A stretch of 64,000 bases of DNA from Combretum micranthum (Eukaryota; Streptophyta; Magnoliopsida; Myrtales; Combretaceae). A model generated the notes under the pieces. It did no database searches. It was not told where the DNA came from and saw only the letters and a list, made by a program, of their open reading frames with translations. The stretch spans positions 1,922,001 to 1,986,000 of the forward strand of contig JAMXBD010000093.1 of assembly GCA_024138025.1 (NCBI GenBank), read 5' to 3'. The first letter of the stretch is position 1. Every line of letters starts with the position of its first letter. The translations under genes and the position numbers were made by a program. Shown here piece by piece: positions 49,624-62,176 of the stretch.

Positions 49624-52361
49624 TTTAAAGATCGGCATAACTGGATATAAGAATCCTAGCATGAAGAGTCCTCTAGCCACATGTAATACTACAATATTGC
49701 ATGTAAGGCTGTCTTTAAAGAAATGATTTGTATAAATTTTTATCTAAATATACCATAAGATTCATTTATCAAAACTTTTCATTAGTAGAAGTATAAAACT
49801 TCATACGTAATTATTACATACTAAGGCTTATGATCAAGCCTTTACAAAATACGAAGCCTTACAAAAATCTTTAATAAAATATAAATATACATAAGACGCA
49901 TTTCTATATCTATAACAAGAAGATCATCATCATAATTAAGTTTCTAATCCTCCAATTCATCTGTAAAATCTTCAAAATCAGATCCATAACATAATTGAGA
50001 ATAAAACTCACCCTCATCAACACCTGAAATAGAAGAATCATGAGCCAAAGGCCCAGTATGCAAGTAATACAAACAAATACGAAGTGACAAGTACTCTTGA
50101 CTATATGCAATGCAACAACCATCAATTTATTATCTAATAATTATGTTTGTCAAGCAACATAGGAGTATTCAAACTCCAAAACAAGTCACTGGAAAGCTGA
50201 AGGTCCTAAGTAATGACATGATGCACAAGGAATTGATGTAGGCAGCCCGAGTACCTATATCTCCTAGATGATATAACTGAAAAGGATAGTACATGACGCT
50301 TAGGATGTTGATATAGATAGCTCGAATACCTATATCTCCTAGATGATATAACTAAAAAGGATAGTAGCTTCATCTAGGGTTCACAGTCGTTTCTCATCTT
50401 TACTTAACTTAATTCATAATATCACTTAGTTCAACCAGTCCCACAAACGTGAACTAAATCATATTATTTCCTCTTAAGAATTAGTAAACATTATGCCGAT
50501 ATCATTACCCCCATCGACTACCTACTGAGCCACTTATAAATTGCCATAACACTATGACAGGAGTGGCCTAAGTGCCTAAACTACCATGTCCCGCTTAAGA
50601 TAAGGTTACCACTCCTTAGATCGGATTCAACGGTGAAAGCACAACTAATTCAACCACTTTCAAGGCTTTCTTTAATTAAGATCAATTTATGATATGCATA
50701 TCCTAAGCAAACAACATCCATGTTATTGTATAACTAATGTGTCTATTAAGAAAGTAGAAGACACATTCAACTGACACGAATAATCTGTAAGAAAAGAATT
50801 CAATATAAAATTTGAATATATTCCACATTAAAACAGAGTTTAACATTTATACACACATATAAATATAGCACATTTCTATTAATCCATATTTTGAAACAAA
50901 CTAAAGGTTGAGGATAGCTTAGAAAGAATCGTGAGGTACATTGTTAAAAGAAAATCATGTCGAGTCTCAAATAAATCGAATGCTAATAAAAGCTTCACAG
51001 CTTCTGTCGAGGGCACGTCAAGAGCTAAACTTTAGGCCTCAATAGAAGTTATGCTCAATATACATTATTTATTTTTGGGCTCGATAAGTTTTAATAACCA
51101 TCGTGGGGTACATCAAGGGATCAACTTTAGGTTTCGACGGGTACTAAGCTTCAAAACTTAAGGCTTGATATTATTTAGTGTTTGTTGATGGCATGTCGAG
51201 GTCTAAATTTTGGTTTGACAAATACTTTATATCAAGTTTTTACGCATCAACGCTTACTTTAGGTTTTACCTCTAATCTGTCTTGATGTTAAAAACTAATC
51301 CTTGACTAAAATATATATATATATATATATATATATAACATATAAATGATCTTTTATACCTTTACAAACTTTTACAAAACCATAGTTAACTACAAAATTT
51401 AATACAGAAATAACTTATAAAATTATAGACTTCTTCAACAACTGTAGTTAACGTCAAAACATACACAAAAACTACCCATCATAATAATTTTAACATCTTT
51501 TTATCTTTAACACAAAACTTATCATCTGCAACCTATCTTTTGTTCATAATGAAACTCGTATTAGAGCACAACTAAAACATCACCTACGTTTCCTTTGTTT
51601 TTCTCCTTTAAAAAAAAAAAAAAAAACAGAACACACACACATATTATATATATTCATATACACTCACAACAGTATACTCCATTTGCCAAAAAATATTTAC
51701 TCATACACTTTAAGAATCTATTTAGCCTCATAAATCTACCTAAATCATCAATGTATCACTTCATCTTATTAAAATAGGATTTTCATAAACGTAGAGAAAA
51801 CAAATGAAAAACAATCGGACTGGTATGTAAAACTTACCTCAAACGAGCTTAACTTGGAAATGGAAACTGTTGGAAATTTTGACGAGAAAATTTAAAGTAA
51901 AATCGGGTAAAATTTATGGTAAATTTATTTTCTTCTTCTTTTTCTCCAGAAAACAAATTTTCTTTTAGGTTCTATTTTGAAATGACACTTTTCGATAATA
52001 ATCTTGGTACTTATCCATTATTTACTTTATTAGATAAATTTTGTAATTATCCACTATCTATTTTATTGACTTTTGAGGCTACTAAAAATATTTGTGTTTA
52101 TCTTCGGCTTAGGCTAAATTTTTTTATAAAATATGTTCTAAGTCTAATCTATGTTATAAAAGCATAAGTTTTAAATTCACATACCACAAACAATACAATA
52201 CTGGCAAAAATTCGCATTGGCATTTATATGAAATTCAACGCAATTAATAATTATACTGACTCTTCATATTCTATTAATTTAATTATTTAATATTAAACTC
52301 ACATTTCGAGCAAACCAAGCATGCACATATAAAATAAATTAAGCATAATGTTTAACGTATT
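49624..52361 (-). mobile_element. LTR-like coding-free element nested in the gypsy RT (minus)
   Basis: The gypsy reading breaks at about 49620 and resumes at about 52367. GCAAT (49619-49623) and TCAAT (52362-52366) are a probable 5-bp duplication with one change. On the minus strand, the part 49630-50700 follows the 3' third of the 1-3020 and 6199-9582 elements (complements of TACATGCAATATTGTAG, CTCATGATTC, TAGATGAAGC, GATATAGGTATT). A (TA)n run lies at 51308-51336. A palindromic TC(A/G)GA block is absent. No coding frame. The terminal TG/CA bases are eroded, so the ends are approximate. Confidence 0.65.
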
Positions 52362-52366
52362 TCAAT

Positions 52367-53170
52367 ATTATCAATGGAAATGGGATACAGTGGATCCTAA
52401 AAAAGTAAAGGTAATGGTAGAATGGCCAACTCCTAAAAGTGTGTAAGAAATTAGAAGTTTTCTAGGAATGGTAGGCTACTATAAAAGGTTTGTGGATGAT
52501 TTCTCTAAGATTGCAAGTCCTATTGCCAAACTAGGCCATAAAGGGCTAAAATATGTTTGGGATGAAAACTAAGAGAACAGCTTCTTGCAACTGAAGGAAA
52601 AGCTAGTATCTACACCAGTTCTAGCCCTCAGTGAATGGTGAGGAGTATACAATCTGTAGTAATGCATCCATACAAGGGTTAAGTTGTGTGTTGATGTAGG
52701 GAAGCAAGGTAACAGCATATGCATCTAAGTAACTGAAACCCTATCAAAAAAATTAGCCTATACATGACCTGAACTGGCAGCAATGTTACATGCCTTGAAA
52801 CTATGGAGACACTGTATATATGGAGAGCAATGCAAGGTATATACTAACCATAAAATTTTGACGTATATCTTTACCCAGAGAGTACTAAATATGAGGTAAA
52901 GGAGATGTTGGAGCTGATAAAGGATTATGATGTAAATATTAGTACCATCCTTGGAAGGCAAATGTAGTAATAGACACCCTGAGTAAGAAGCAGAATGAGA
53001 ATCTAGCAGCTTTAATCACTTCTAAACGTTGTTTGATAGATGACATGAGGCAACTGGAATTAGAAGTAGTGACAAGATGAGTAGGAACAAGACTAGCTAA
53101 CTTGCAAATCCAGCTTACTATTATAGAAAGAATCAAAGGAGCATAGGTGGATGATCCAGGTATTCAAGCG
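52367..53170 (+). pseudogene. Ty3/gypsy RT end and RNase H remnant
   Basis: VMVEWPTPKSV, EIRSFLGMVGYYKRFVDDFS and KIASPIAKL (52410-52540) are the RT connection. PELAAMLHALKLWRHCIYGE and TNHKILTYIFTQRVLNMR (52760-52900) are the RNase H domain. The TDHKSL aspartate reads N here. Frameshifts and stops are frequent. Confidence 0.8.
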
Positions 53171-53229
53171 GTAAAGAAGAGAATGCAATGCAGTCAAGTT
53201 TCATATAGATGGCAAAGGTGTCATGAGAT

Positions 53230-53792
53230 ATAAAGTGAGGTTATGTTTATTGGAGTAGGGAGAACTTAAGAAGGAGTTACTGAAAGAAGCATATTACTCA
53301 GGTTATTCCATCTACCTGGAAAGCAAAGAAATGTACCATGATTTGAAAAAGATAATATTGGTGGAATAATATGAAGAAAGAAATAGCGAAATATGTGTCC
53401 AAGTGTTATACTTGTCAGTTGATCAATATTGAGCACAAAAGACTAGTAGGTGAATTAAAGTCCTTACTTGTAACTAAGTAGAGGTGGGAGAACATAACTA
53501 TGGATTTTGTTATGGCTCTACTTAGAACTAGGGAAAGGTTTGACTCAATCTGAGTGATTGTAGATAGGCTTACCAAGGTATCACACTTTATACCTATTAA
53601 AACTAGGTATACCATGAAACAGTTAGCAAAGTTGTACATCAAGGAGATAGTAAGATTATATGGGATACTAGTGACTATAGTGTCATATAGAGATACTAGA
53701 TTTACAGGGAGATTTTGGAAGAGCCTGCATAAAGCTTTAGGTACTAAAGTGGTTTTTAGTACCGCCTATTACTCTCAAACCAATGGGCAATT
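53230..53792 (+). pseudogene. Ty3/gypsy integrase, zinc-binding and core part
   Basis: The zinc-binding end shows MYHDLKKI and KKEIAKYVSKCYTCQLINIE. The core begins WENITMDFVMALLRTR (first catalytic D kept). After a stop it reads VIVDRLTKVSHFIPIKTRYT, LYGILVTIVSYRDTRFTGRF and FSTAYYSQTNGQF (53554-53790). The second catalytic position, normally in SDRDPRF, reads SYRDTRF. The insertion at 53793 falls just before the codon for the catalytic glutamate, which stands at 58122-58124. Confidence 0.8.
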
Positions 53793-54464
53793 TGTAACAT
53801 CCTGAATTATTTGCCAACTTAATTTTTGGTAGTTGTTAAATTGATAGTAATGTCTAGTAGAAATTTTAGAAAATGTCCGAAAAACCATCATCGTTTTTCA
53901 CGATTTAAATATTGGTAATTACCAATATAGTTAATAAAAGACCTAATCATAAAAATATAAGTATAAACGATGTCTATATCAAAGAAAATTTTCCATAAAA
54001 TATAACAATAATAATATGATTAATATATAAACTACAGGCCAATAACGATAAGTAAAATAATAAATTGGATCCCAAAAATAATTTAAAAGATACAAACAAA
54101 AGATAAATACTATAAATTTATAATAGTAGAATATAAATAAAGTCAAATTAAAGACAATATAATTATGAATTAGGTCATAAAATATCAATACATTAATAAT
54201 TTAAATCCTTAAAGAATAAATTATAATTTACGATAATAGATAATAAAGCTGAAAAGTAAAAGTCTTAAATTCAAAATTTTAAGTATACCATAGTGTTCAG
54301 AATATTAATATAGTAGGTACGTAAATTTTCATCTAAAAATAATAACGAATAAGTATTTACTATACGTATTAATTAGAACCCAAAAAATTAAAATTTCCCA
54401 ACAATTTCTAGCTTATTGTCATGTCAATTTCCCTCATAAATTCTTCAATTCTGCCTCTCTCTTT

Positions 54465-54502
54465 CCATTCTCTCTCTCTCTCTTTATCTCTCTCTCTCAA
54501 TG
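54465..54502. repeat. CT-rich microsatellite
   Basis: A run of CT/TC with one TTTAT interruption, in the leader-like part of the LTR-like element. The opposing frames over it (54408-54660) are low-complexity artefacts. Confidence 0.8.
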
Positions 54503-55320
54503 GAAAGTTTTCACGGAAGACTAAAAAAAAAAAAAGAGAAGAAGAAATCTTCTCTGACCAGGAGAAGAAAAAAAGAAGAAAAAGAAAAAGAAATAATAAA
54601 AAAATAAAAAAGAATCTAGAAGCTCCTTCGATTTTAAAAGCCATCTTTCACATACGATAACCGATTTCAATTTTGAAAGTGGTGTTGTGATCGTGGCGAT
54701 ACGCTCTTCAATTCAAGACCATACAAGTTAGGTTTCGATCACTCTAAAATTTTATAATTATGATCCTGAACGTAGAAGTTTTCATATTATTAAGTTTTTA
54801 TATTAGTTTTACAATATATATATTTACATGCGTATACAAGGATAATAATATAAGATTAGATCATGCTAGTATGTGTATTTGACTAGTTGATATTATATTT
54901 CACTTATCAAATTGACAATAGATTGATAAATAAAATGCTAGATGGTAGAAAATTGATTATAATATTAGATAATTAATTTCTAGAATCCATTTTTTTTTTT
55001 TTAGAAATTTAGAGGCAAATCACTAGGGCTGAAATATACCCGATAGGATCATTAACTGATCAAAATCAACTAATATAGAGCTCAAATTAAAATTCTGATT
55101 TTACAAACATGAAAGTTTTAATATTTTAATCATTATAGACTAAAACCCCTAGTTTACCCTATTAGATCTATAAACTCTAATCGCATAGGCGAAAAACCTA
55201 AATCTATCCGATCCCATATATTTTAGATTTTAGTTTTCAACCTAAAAACAATGTAAGAAAAATATAGAACCTTAACTATAGAGATATTTGTAGTGTAATA
55301 TTGAAAAATTCTTAAAACAC

Positions 55321-55369
55321 TAAAAGTTAAGCGTGCTCATGACCTAGGATGAGTGACCTACTGGGAAAT
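55321..55369 (+). other. 5S rRNA-like remnant outside the Cassandra element
   Basis: AAAAGTTAAGCGTGCT followed by CCTAGGATGAGTGACC and TACTGGGAA matches two stretches of plant 5S rRNA (box A and box C regions), with about 20 bases between them deleted. No Cassandra LTR ends are recognisable around it. It is either a worn Cassandra insertion or a separate 5S capture. Confidence 0.7.
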
Positions 55370-58116
55370 GAATAGTAATTTTCCAAAACGTGATATCTCG
55401 ATAAATATAGTTCCAAGACAATAACTACTAGTTTAAAGATAAATCACTAGGATTGAGATATACTCGTTAAAATTAGATATTCGGTCTAATTTACATAAAT
55501 AAGACTCAAACTAAGATTTTAATATCAAAAATACTAAAATAAAAATATTCTTAACTTATATAAACACTCATTATGTTTTATGAAATAAAACTTAACTAAA
55601 GAAACAATTAGAATCAAGTAAAGTAAACCTATAGTGTAGTTTCAACATTTAAAAAGAATAGAGATATTCTATGGCAAGCTTAAATAATTTAAATCACACA
55701 CAACATATACTCATGAGTAGAAATGGAATTAAGGAGGAAAATAAAAACTTAGAAAACCCTAGAACCTTATAATAAATGTTTCATCTCTATAAGAAAAATT
55801 AAGAAAAATTTTACTCAAATTTGATAAATGAAACATATTTGATTATCCGATCAATAAGAAGATTGGATATGTAATTAAACTTTGATATGTGACCTTATAT
55901 ACAATATAGATACAGATACAAGCAGAAATAGGATATTAATAGCTAAACTTGATATGATTTAAGTATTATATAGATAAAAGATATTTAGCTTTAAATCTAT
56001 TAGATATACTCAATAACAAACCTATATAGACATATGAAGATTTCAATACATATAAAAGAATAAGATTCCTAGAATAAAATTTAAGTAATTCAATTACAAA
56101 TTAGAAAATCAAGATAATATAAATTGTAATTGAAAGATTAAACTTAACAAAGAAATTTCATAACTCTAAGTATAAAATTCAACGCTTATAAGACTATAAG
56201 GATATAAAGTATAGATTAATGAAAATCATAAAAATTAGTTGATATAATCAAATTAACTAGAGTTACATACTTAAAATAAGATCAAGACAATCAAAATGAA
56301 AATAAGTATAAATATGTATACTTTAACTAAAAAGTTGAGTAATGGACTTAAATTAAGTATAATCACAATACTTTATGAAATAAACATTTACAAGGAATTG
56401 AACTTGAAATAATAATTAAGAATACAAAACAAGAAACCTAGGCATCATTATGATACCTTTCGAGCCCCTAAAGTAACATAGAAAAATTTACAAAATGATT
56501 AGTTTAACCTGATAATTAAAAACTACATTCGATAAGTTTTCCAATGACTACTCATATGCTAAAATCTAAGTTAAAACGAGTATAATATGCCCAATTTAAG
56601 ATTTTGTGATTTAACTCGATATTTGAAAACATTTAAAATACTTCTCTTAAGAAAACTAAGATTATACGAACTTTATAGTTTAACTTACGAAGCGTAGCCT
56701 TTACAAGCTTCAAAATGACTAATTATGTGTTAAGGTTAGATCAAAAAATGCTAAAACTCGAGTTTAAGATACAAAGACACAATAGGTTTCTTTATATGAA
56801 TAAGAGTATAGTAATGGGGTATCTGTTATCTCGATTCTTAGGGGATACAGATCTGTCTTCAAGTGTTCTTGTAGACTTCTATGACCATTAAGCAAGGATA
56901 AATAGGTGAGGATATTCCGATGACCTTCATATCTGCTTATGCTTGTAGGTTTAGAGTATGATATTTTGTTAATATAAATTAAATGATTCAAGTATGGGAT
57001 TGGAAAATTTACATTTGTGGTTGCTCGTGTTTGTTATCTATGTTGAAAGTACTATATATTATTCTGAACGTTAAGTATTGAGTGTTGTTTAATCATTTTG
57101 ATCTTTGCAAGTGTCTGACAATTGTTTGATCGCCAAATAAATGGACTTAATGACTATTGGCGTGATAATTATAATATTGATCATGCATTGCACGATTGTA
57201 TGTAGAAGGCCATCACCACTACACTTTGACTCGGATGGGCCACACTGTCCCGTGAGGACGGTGAACATAGAGAAACGAAGTAGTATATGCCTAATGTGTA
57301 CCATGGGCCTTGTTTTAGGGGAATGGGAACTAAGTCGTCTTGGGGAGACAGCCCACCTCCTAGGATCGCGCCGGGTCATTGTTAAGGATATCTCGCTTCA
57401 ATGGGATGTTGTTATATGTATATTATTTTATATATATGAAAAACTCCTTGAATAAATTTGATTCCCGAAGTATTAGCGGTCCGGGTGCTGATGTGTGGAT
57501 GTACCCCAACGCCGGATTCGAAGGGTATATAAATATGAATATATATATATGGCTACCGGTTAGTGATATATATTTGTTCATTTGCTTGTCTGCATTGCAT
57601 ATGCTTATTTAATAACTTGTTTGTTTTACTTGAACAGTATGGAATGAGGATATACTTCACTCAGCTAGTGTAGCTAACTCCCCAACAGTTTGCTTTTGTA
57701 GGTAAATTGAAATCTGGGAAGGCATAGGATTTGAGTGCAGAGTGCACCAAGGATCAAGCTTCACATGATAGATAGATGATTATAAATTTAGAGGAATAAA
57801 ACCTTGTTAAGAGATAAAAACTTAAAATGTAGTTTTCTTTCTCAGTTAAACCTAGTTTATATTTTTGTTAAACCTAGGTTTATCTTATCTTGTCGTTTGG
57901 TAAGATATCTGATTCTCTGCGGTCTTTGTGATCTGTGGAAGTTTCGATATCCAATAAATTATTTTCACAATAAATCTCTATATGTATAATACAATGAGGG
58001 GATAATTAATTAGAGTCTTATAAACTCTGACTTGCAAGGCGATCCTCATGTTGCGGGTGCACACGTGATATAGCGATTTAGGGCAATCTTACTAGGCCCC
58101 CTATAGGGTCGCGACA

Positions 58117-58477
58117 CAATTTGAACGGATCATCCAAATCCTATAAGACTTGCTGAGAGTAAGTGTTTTAGATTTTAGAGGTAGCTAAAATGAGCACTTA
58201 CCTTTAGTGAGTTTGCATGTAACAACAGCTATCAGACATCACTTGGGATGTTGTCATATGAAGTCTTGTATGATAGAAAGTGTAGGTCACCAATCCATTA
58301 GCATGAAATAGGTGACAGACAGAAAATGAGACTAGAGCTGGTATAGGATGCTATTGATAAGGTTAAGCATTGAGGTAGAAGTTGCAAACTGCTCAAAGCC
58401 ATATGTAGATAAGAGGAGAGACTATTAGAATTTCAAGTAGGAGAACATACTCTACTTAAAATCTCATCAACTAAAAA
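58117..58477 (+). pseudogene. Ty3/gypsy integrase, C-terminal half of the core and linker
   Basis: After the duplication CAATT comes GAA for the catalytic glutamate, then RIIQIL, DLLRVSVLDFRGS, EHLPLVSL and YEVLYDRKCRSPI (58117-58300). Later EFQ and the GEHTLLKISSTK segment follow near 58430-58475. These match the usual order NGQSERTIQ, LPLVEFAYN, YGRRCRSP, LEFQVGDHVFLKVSP. Stops interrupt it. It is cut by the next insertion at 58478. Confidence 0.8.
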
Positions 58478-61400
58478 TGTAAATCCCCAAGATTTTTGGA
58501 TCCGAATTATAGTTTAAACCCTAAACGGAAGTCAACCAGATTTCCAGAGTAAACCAAACCCTAGTTTACCGTAACCGCTTAAGTCCGGCATTGCCGTTTT
58601 CTCAAACCCTGAAAAACGAAGTTAGGATAATTAGCTCGAATAGTTCGTAATAACCATAGGTTTTATAAAAGTTTCAGTTTCGCGAAATTCGAATGTCCTT
58701 CGAACCCGAACGGACACAGTTCTTGAAAAATGAGTCCGGAAGCCCAGAATAGGAAAAATATTCCGAATATACCGTTAGACTCGTAAAAATATAAGATTTC
58801 CAAAAATATCAATTTCGTAATTTTTCGGTAGCTAAAAATATCAGATATCGCTTTTATACTCGTATTTTCTTACTACCGGTATTAAATTGTCATGTCTACT
58901 TTTACATTACACTATTTTCTACTATTCTACACTATTCATCTATCTCTACTTTTTCTTACAACCTATTCTTACAAACCATACACCTACTTCTTACACATTT
59001 TCATTTCCAATACAATTTCACATATCTCATTTCTTACTTTAATTAATCAAAAGACAAAAAAATTATTTTTCTCTTCCCCCACACACAAATAGCACCGGCC
59101 ACCCCTCTCCATGCATCAAAGTGTTTTGTTTTTCAATTATTTAATTAACACAAATTATCTCCCACATTTTCTTATAAATACCCCCTCATACCTTCACTTC
59201 TTTCACACCTCTTCTTCTCTAAAGTTACTCTACAAAAATTTCTCTCCAAATTCTCTCAAGAGAAGTCTCCTTAGTTTAGCTTCCTTTAGGTAAGAAAATT
59301 CTCAAGAATTCTTCATGTTCATCTACTTAGTATGAGCTTAGTGTGTGTTTTCTAAAACCATGAAGGTTAATAAAGCAACATTAAGTTCATGCTTTGTTTT
59401 TGTTCATAAACATAATTCCTCTATGTTCATTTATGTTTCTTTTATGTTCTTTACTATCTAATATATCTATATAACTATATATATTATTTAGAGCATATAA
59501 GCTCATTGTCTTACAATTTATTTATCTTTCATGCAATTTATTTACTTCATTGCAATTTATTTAATTTCAAGTTGATTTTAGGACTAGTCATTCTAGTCTT
59601 AGACTTGTCCTCATCAAGTCAAAACAATTTCTCTTTCTTTTCTTTTCGGGACTAGTCTTTTCTTAGTCCGGGGTACCTTGATGAAGCTAAGGTCCCAATA
59701 CTTGATTTACTTAAGCTTTCAAGTTATTATGTTCCTTTATATTTCTATAGTTATGATTCATATTCGTGCATGAACATAATGTTTTTGTCTCAACAAAAAT
59801 AAATGAGAAAATGTTTTCTTAAATTAAAGATTCTTTCTGAGGAAATAAATATAGAAAACGGATTTCTAAAAACCCATGAACATGCATAGGAATGATTTTC
59901 TTACATAAACAAAAGGTTTTATAAAAACTTATCTTTTATCAAGAAATAGAAATTCTTTCGAAATCATTACAAGAAATAAAAATGTCATTTTGCTACTTTT
60001 GAAATCCAAGTTTAGAAAATAAAACCACACTTTAAGAAATTAAAGTAATTACAAGAGATTTCATATTCATCTTAATAACTAAAAGATCTTTCAAAAAATA
60101 AAATAGAATCTCAAGTTCAAAGACTTTTAAACCTTACTTTTTACAAGTTGAGACAATTTCATTTACTTCATACATATGTTATGAGTCATTACAAATACAT
60201 ATATATATACCTTTCAAAAGTTTGCAAAATAATTGAAATATTTATCTTTTCAAAAGAGCTTTGTTTACAAAGAAGAAAACAAGTGTTTGCAAAATTCGTG
60301 GAAAATCTGGTCGCCGTCTTTTCGGAACCCAAACGACTTAGTTTTAAGGAAATAAGCTTAGAAATGAGTAGATCTTTTCGAGTAGGTAGAAAACGATATA
60401 TTATACGCGAAATTCCGAGTTAAAATGAGCAAGTTATGGCCATTTTAAGTTGGAATTTCCCTTATACGATTTTACTACGATTTTAAGAAAATATTAGAAT
60501 CTTCAAGAATAGAATTTCATGAAATACCCATTTTGGGTATTCTTCTTGATTAGATAATCACGAAGAGGATTGTTCGTATCCCGAGGATTACTACGATTAA
60601 GTGGAATTTCCGAACGACCCATCTAATTCAAGAACGGTGTCATCATGGCCGAGTGAGTTAATCCCCGTTATTTTTCATACTCTTGATTGTGCTTGTAAAA
60701 TTAGTTGCACTAGAATTTAAGAAAAATCAAAAGGAAATGTATGATAATATGTTGAAAGAATACTAAGTATATCGAAACTCGATTTGTTTGTAATAAAGTT
60801 GTATGTAAATTAATATCTTGAAATGTTTGAAATTGATTGATCACTTGAAAGAATTTAAACGTAACTACTAGACTTTAACTAAAGAAATTATTCATGCACT
60901 TCATATGTTGAGTCACATTGCATTCACTACTATACAATTGGTAGGACAAGTGTATAGTGGTGGTAGACATAACCGGTATATCATGTCAGTGGCGAGTAGG
61001 AGCCTGTAATAACTACAAGTTTTTTATGGCGTATAGGAGCCGGTAAGAGCTATAAAAGTGTTTTTAAAAGTTGTGGCTGTAATTGGCCTGAATACCCAAC
61101 CCCGAATAAAGGGCGTAATTCATTCAACATATGACTCCCGGAAAGTCATATGTCTTGTATGCTCACGTGGCTGTTGCATTTCATATGTTTGAATAATAAA
61201 CTTGATTGATAATTTTCTTCAAGTATGAATTTTAGGATTTACTCACTAAGCCCATAAGCTTACACCCCTATAGGTATTTGTATTCTCAGGAACATCTATT
61301 TTTGTGCCCGAGGTCTTCCAGTATCCGTATACGTTTTATGTTGAAGCTTCTGGAGGAAATCTACTCGAAGACTTAGATTAGAATTCCTTTGAAATCTTTA

Positions 61401-61670
61401 ATTTTTGATGTTATGAAGGTTATCTCGATCCTTGGAATTAGCAGGGGTATGCCCCTAAGAAATTATGTAACAGACCTTTGGTTATTTATGATATGATATA
61501 CTTTATTTCTGGATCCTTGTATGTTTATCTTTACTTGCTTAAACTATGCTTCCCAAAAGCATCTCCTATTACTATAATACTAAGGCTTTCGCATGACTAA
61601 GGTAGCCATTCTTAAGCCTTGATATTATATGTGGCGGACTGCCACGTTTAGTACCCTTCGGGGCGTGACA
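58478..61670 (+). mobile_element. Coding-free LTR-like element, 3.2 kb, TSD AAAAA
   Basis: Starts TGTAAATCCCCAAG and ends GGGGCGTGACA, flanked by AAAAA (58473-58477 and 61671-61675). The gypsy integrase reading continues across it. It has an LTR-like promoter layout: TATAAATA at 59173-59180, a CT-rich leader, then a splice-donor word TTTAG/GTAAG at 59290. The 3' part has AGTGGCGAGTAGGAGCC-type repeats (60990-61060) and TTATATGTGGCGGACTGCC near the end, like the other family members. No reading frame of note. Confidence 0.78.
59173..59294 (+). promoter_or_regulatory. Putative LTR promoter, leader and splice donor
   Basis: TATAAATA at 59173-59180 is followed by a pyrimidine-rich leader and AG/GTAAG at 59288-59294. 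A TATA box, short leader and splice donor in this order is what a transcribed, spliced LTR would show. A similar donor word with a CT-rich leader lies at 45259-45265 in another LTR. There is no transcript evidence. Confidence 0.4.
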
Positions 61671-61762
61671 AAAAATATTGTCAGGTTTGGTTTGAGAGGC
61701 AAGTTAAACTCCAAGTGTGTGGGACCCTTTGAAGTCTTGGAGCGTATAGGCGATGGGGTACA
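61671..61762 (+). pseudogene. Ty3/gypsy integrase C-terminal domain fragment
   Basis: After the duplication AAAAA comes IVRFGLRGKLNSKCVGPFEV and LERIGDG, equal to the usual FGKKGKLSPRYIGPFEIL stretch of the integrase GPY domain. It ends at 61762, where an LTR-type start TGTCGACACTCC follows, so the chromodomain and 3' LTR are cut off. Confidence 0.8.
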
Positions 61763-62176
61763 TGTCGACACTCCATTTTTGCCCCCTCAAAAGAGAAAAA
61801 AAAAATCTAAAAAGTAGTAACATATGATATAAATTAAAAATAAAAAAAATACAAAAATATTGTTTAGGTTAAAGTTGATGGAAGGAATACAAAAATTGAA
61901 ATATTAGAAAATAAAAAAAGTTTAGAAAACCCTTCTATTAGTAAATATGCTTATATAAGAGTTTTTAGAAAAAAAAAAAAACTTTGACAAAATTAATTAA
62001 TTAAAAACATAAAAAATTTGAAAAAAAGAAAATTTCAGTTGTGGGCTTTTTGTGGATATAGTAGTTAATTATAATGTTATGGGTTGTCTTTATAAATCAA
62101 ATTGCACCATGGAACCATTTTCATTTTGGCCTATATAGAGCTTAAGCATACAATTTTAAAGAAAAGCATCAATTAC

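Larger units (their letters stand above)
53793..58116 (+). mobile_element. Large coding-free LTR-like element, 4.3 kb, TSD CAATT
   Basis: Starts TGTAACATCCTGAATTATTT and ends GGGTCGCGACA. A perfect 5-bp duplication CAATT flanks it (53788-53792 and 58117-58121), and the gypsy integrase reading continues directly across it. It is a sister copy of 39246-44879. Inside there are a CT-rich leader (54450-54500), a repeated word AAATCACTAGG (55018 and 55444), and a 5S rRNA-like remnant at 55321-55369. No protein-coding frame and no second LTR are seen, so it looks like a very long solo LTR or LARD-like unit. Confidence 0.8.
46916..61762 (+). mobile_element. Decayed Ty3/gypsy element with three nested insertions
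   Basis: The internal region of one gypsy-type element, in the order gag, zinc knuckles, protease, reverse transcriptase, RNase H, integrase. It is interrupted by coding-free elements at about 49624-52361, 53793-58116 and 58478-61670. The reading resumes after each insertion at the matching point: the RT-RNase H connection, the integrase core just before its catalytic glutamate, and the integrase C-terminal part. Wording such as [16 protein letters not shown] and RRLLD..WIEEVEKTF is typical of the Del/Tekay-like chromovirus group. The lineage is inferred. The sequence is cut at 61762 by another LTR-type start. The 3' LTR is not in the window. Many stops and changed catalytic residues make it non-functional. 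Confidence 0.85.

Noticed and set aside
54408..54660. Opposing serine/leucine and lysine/arginine-rich frames
   Set aside because: Both come from the CT-rich run and the following A/G-rich run.
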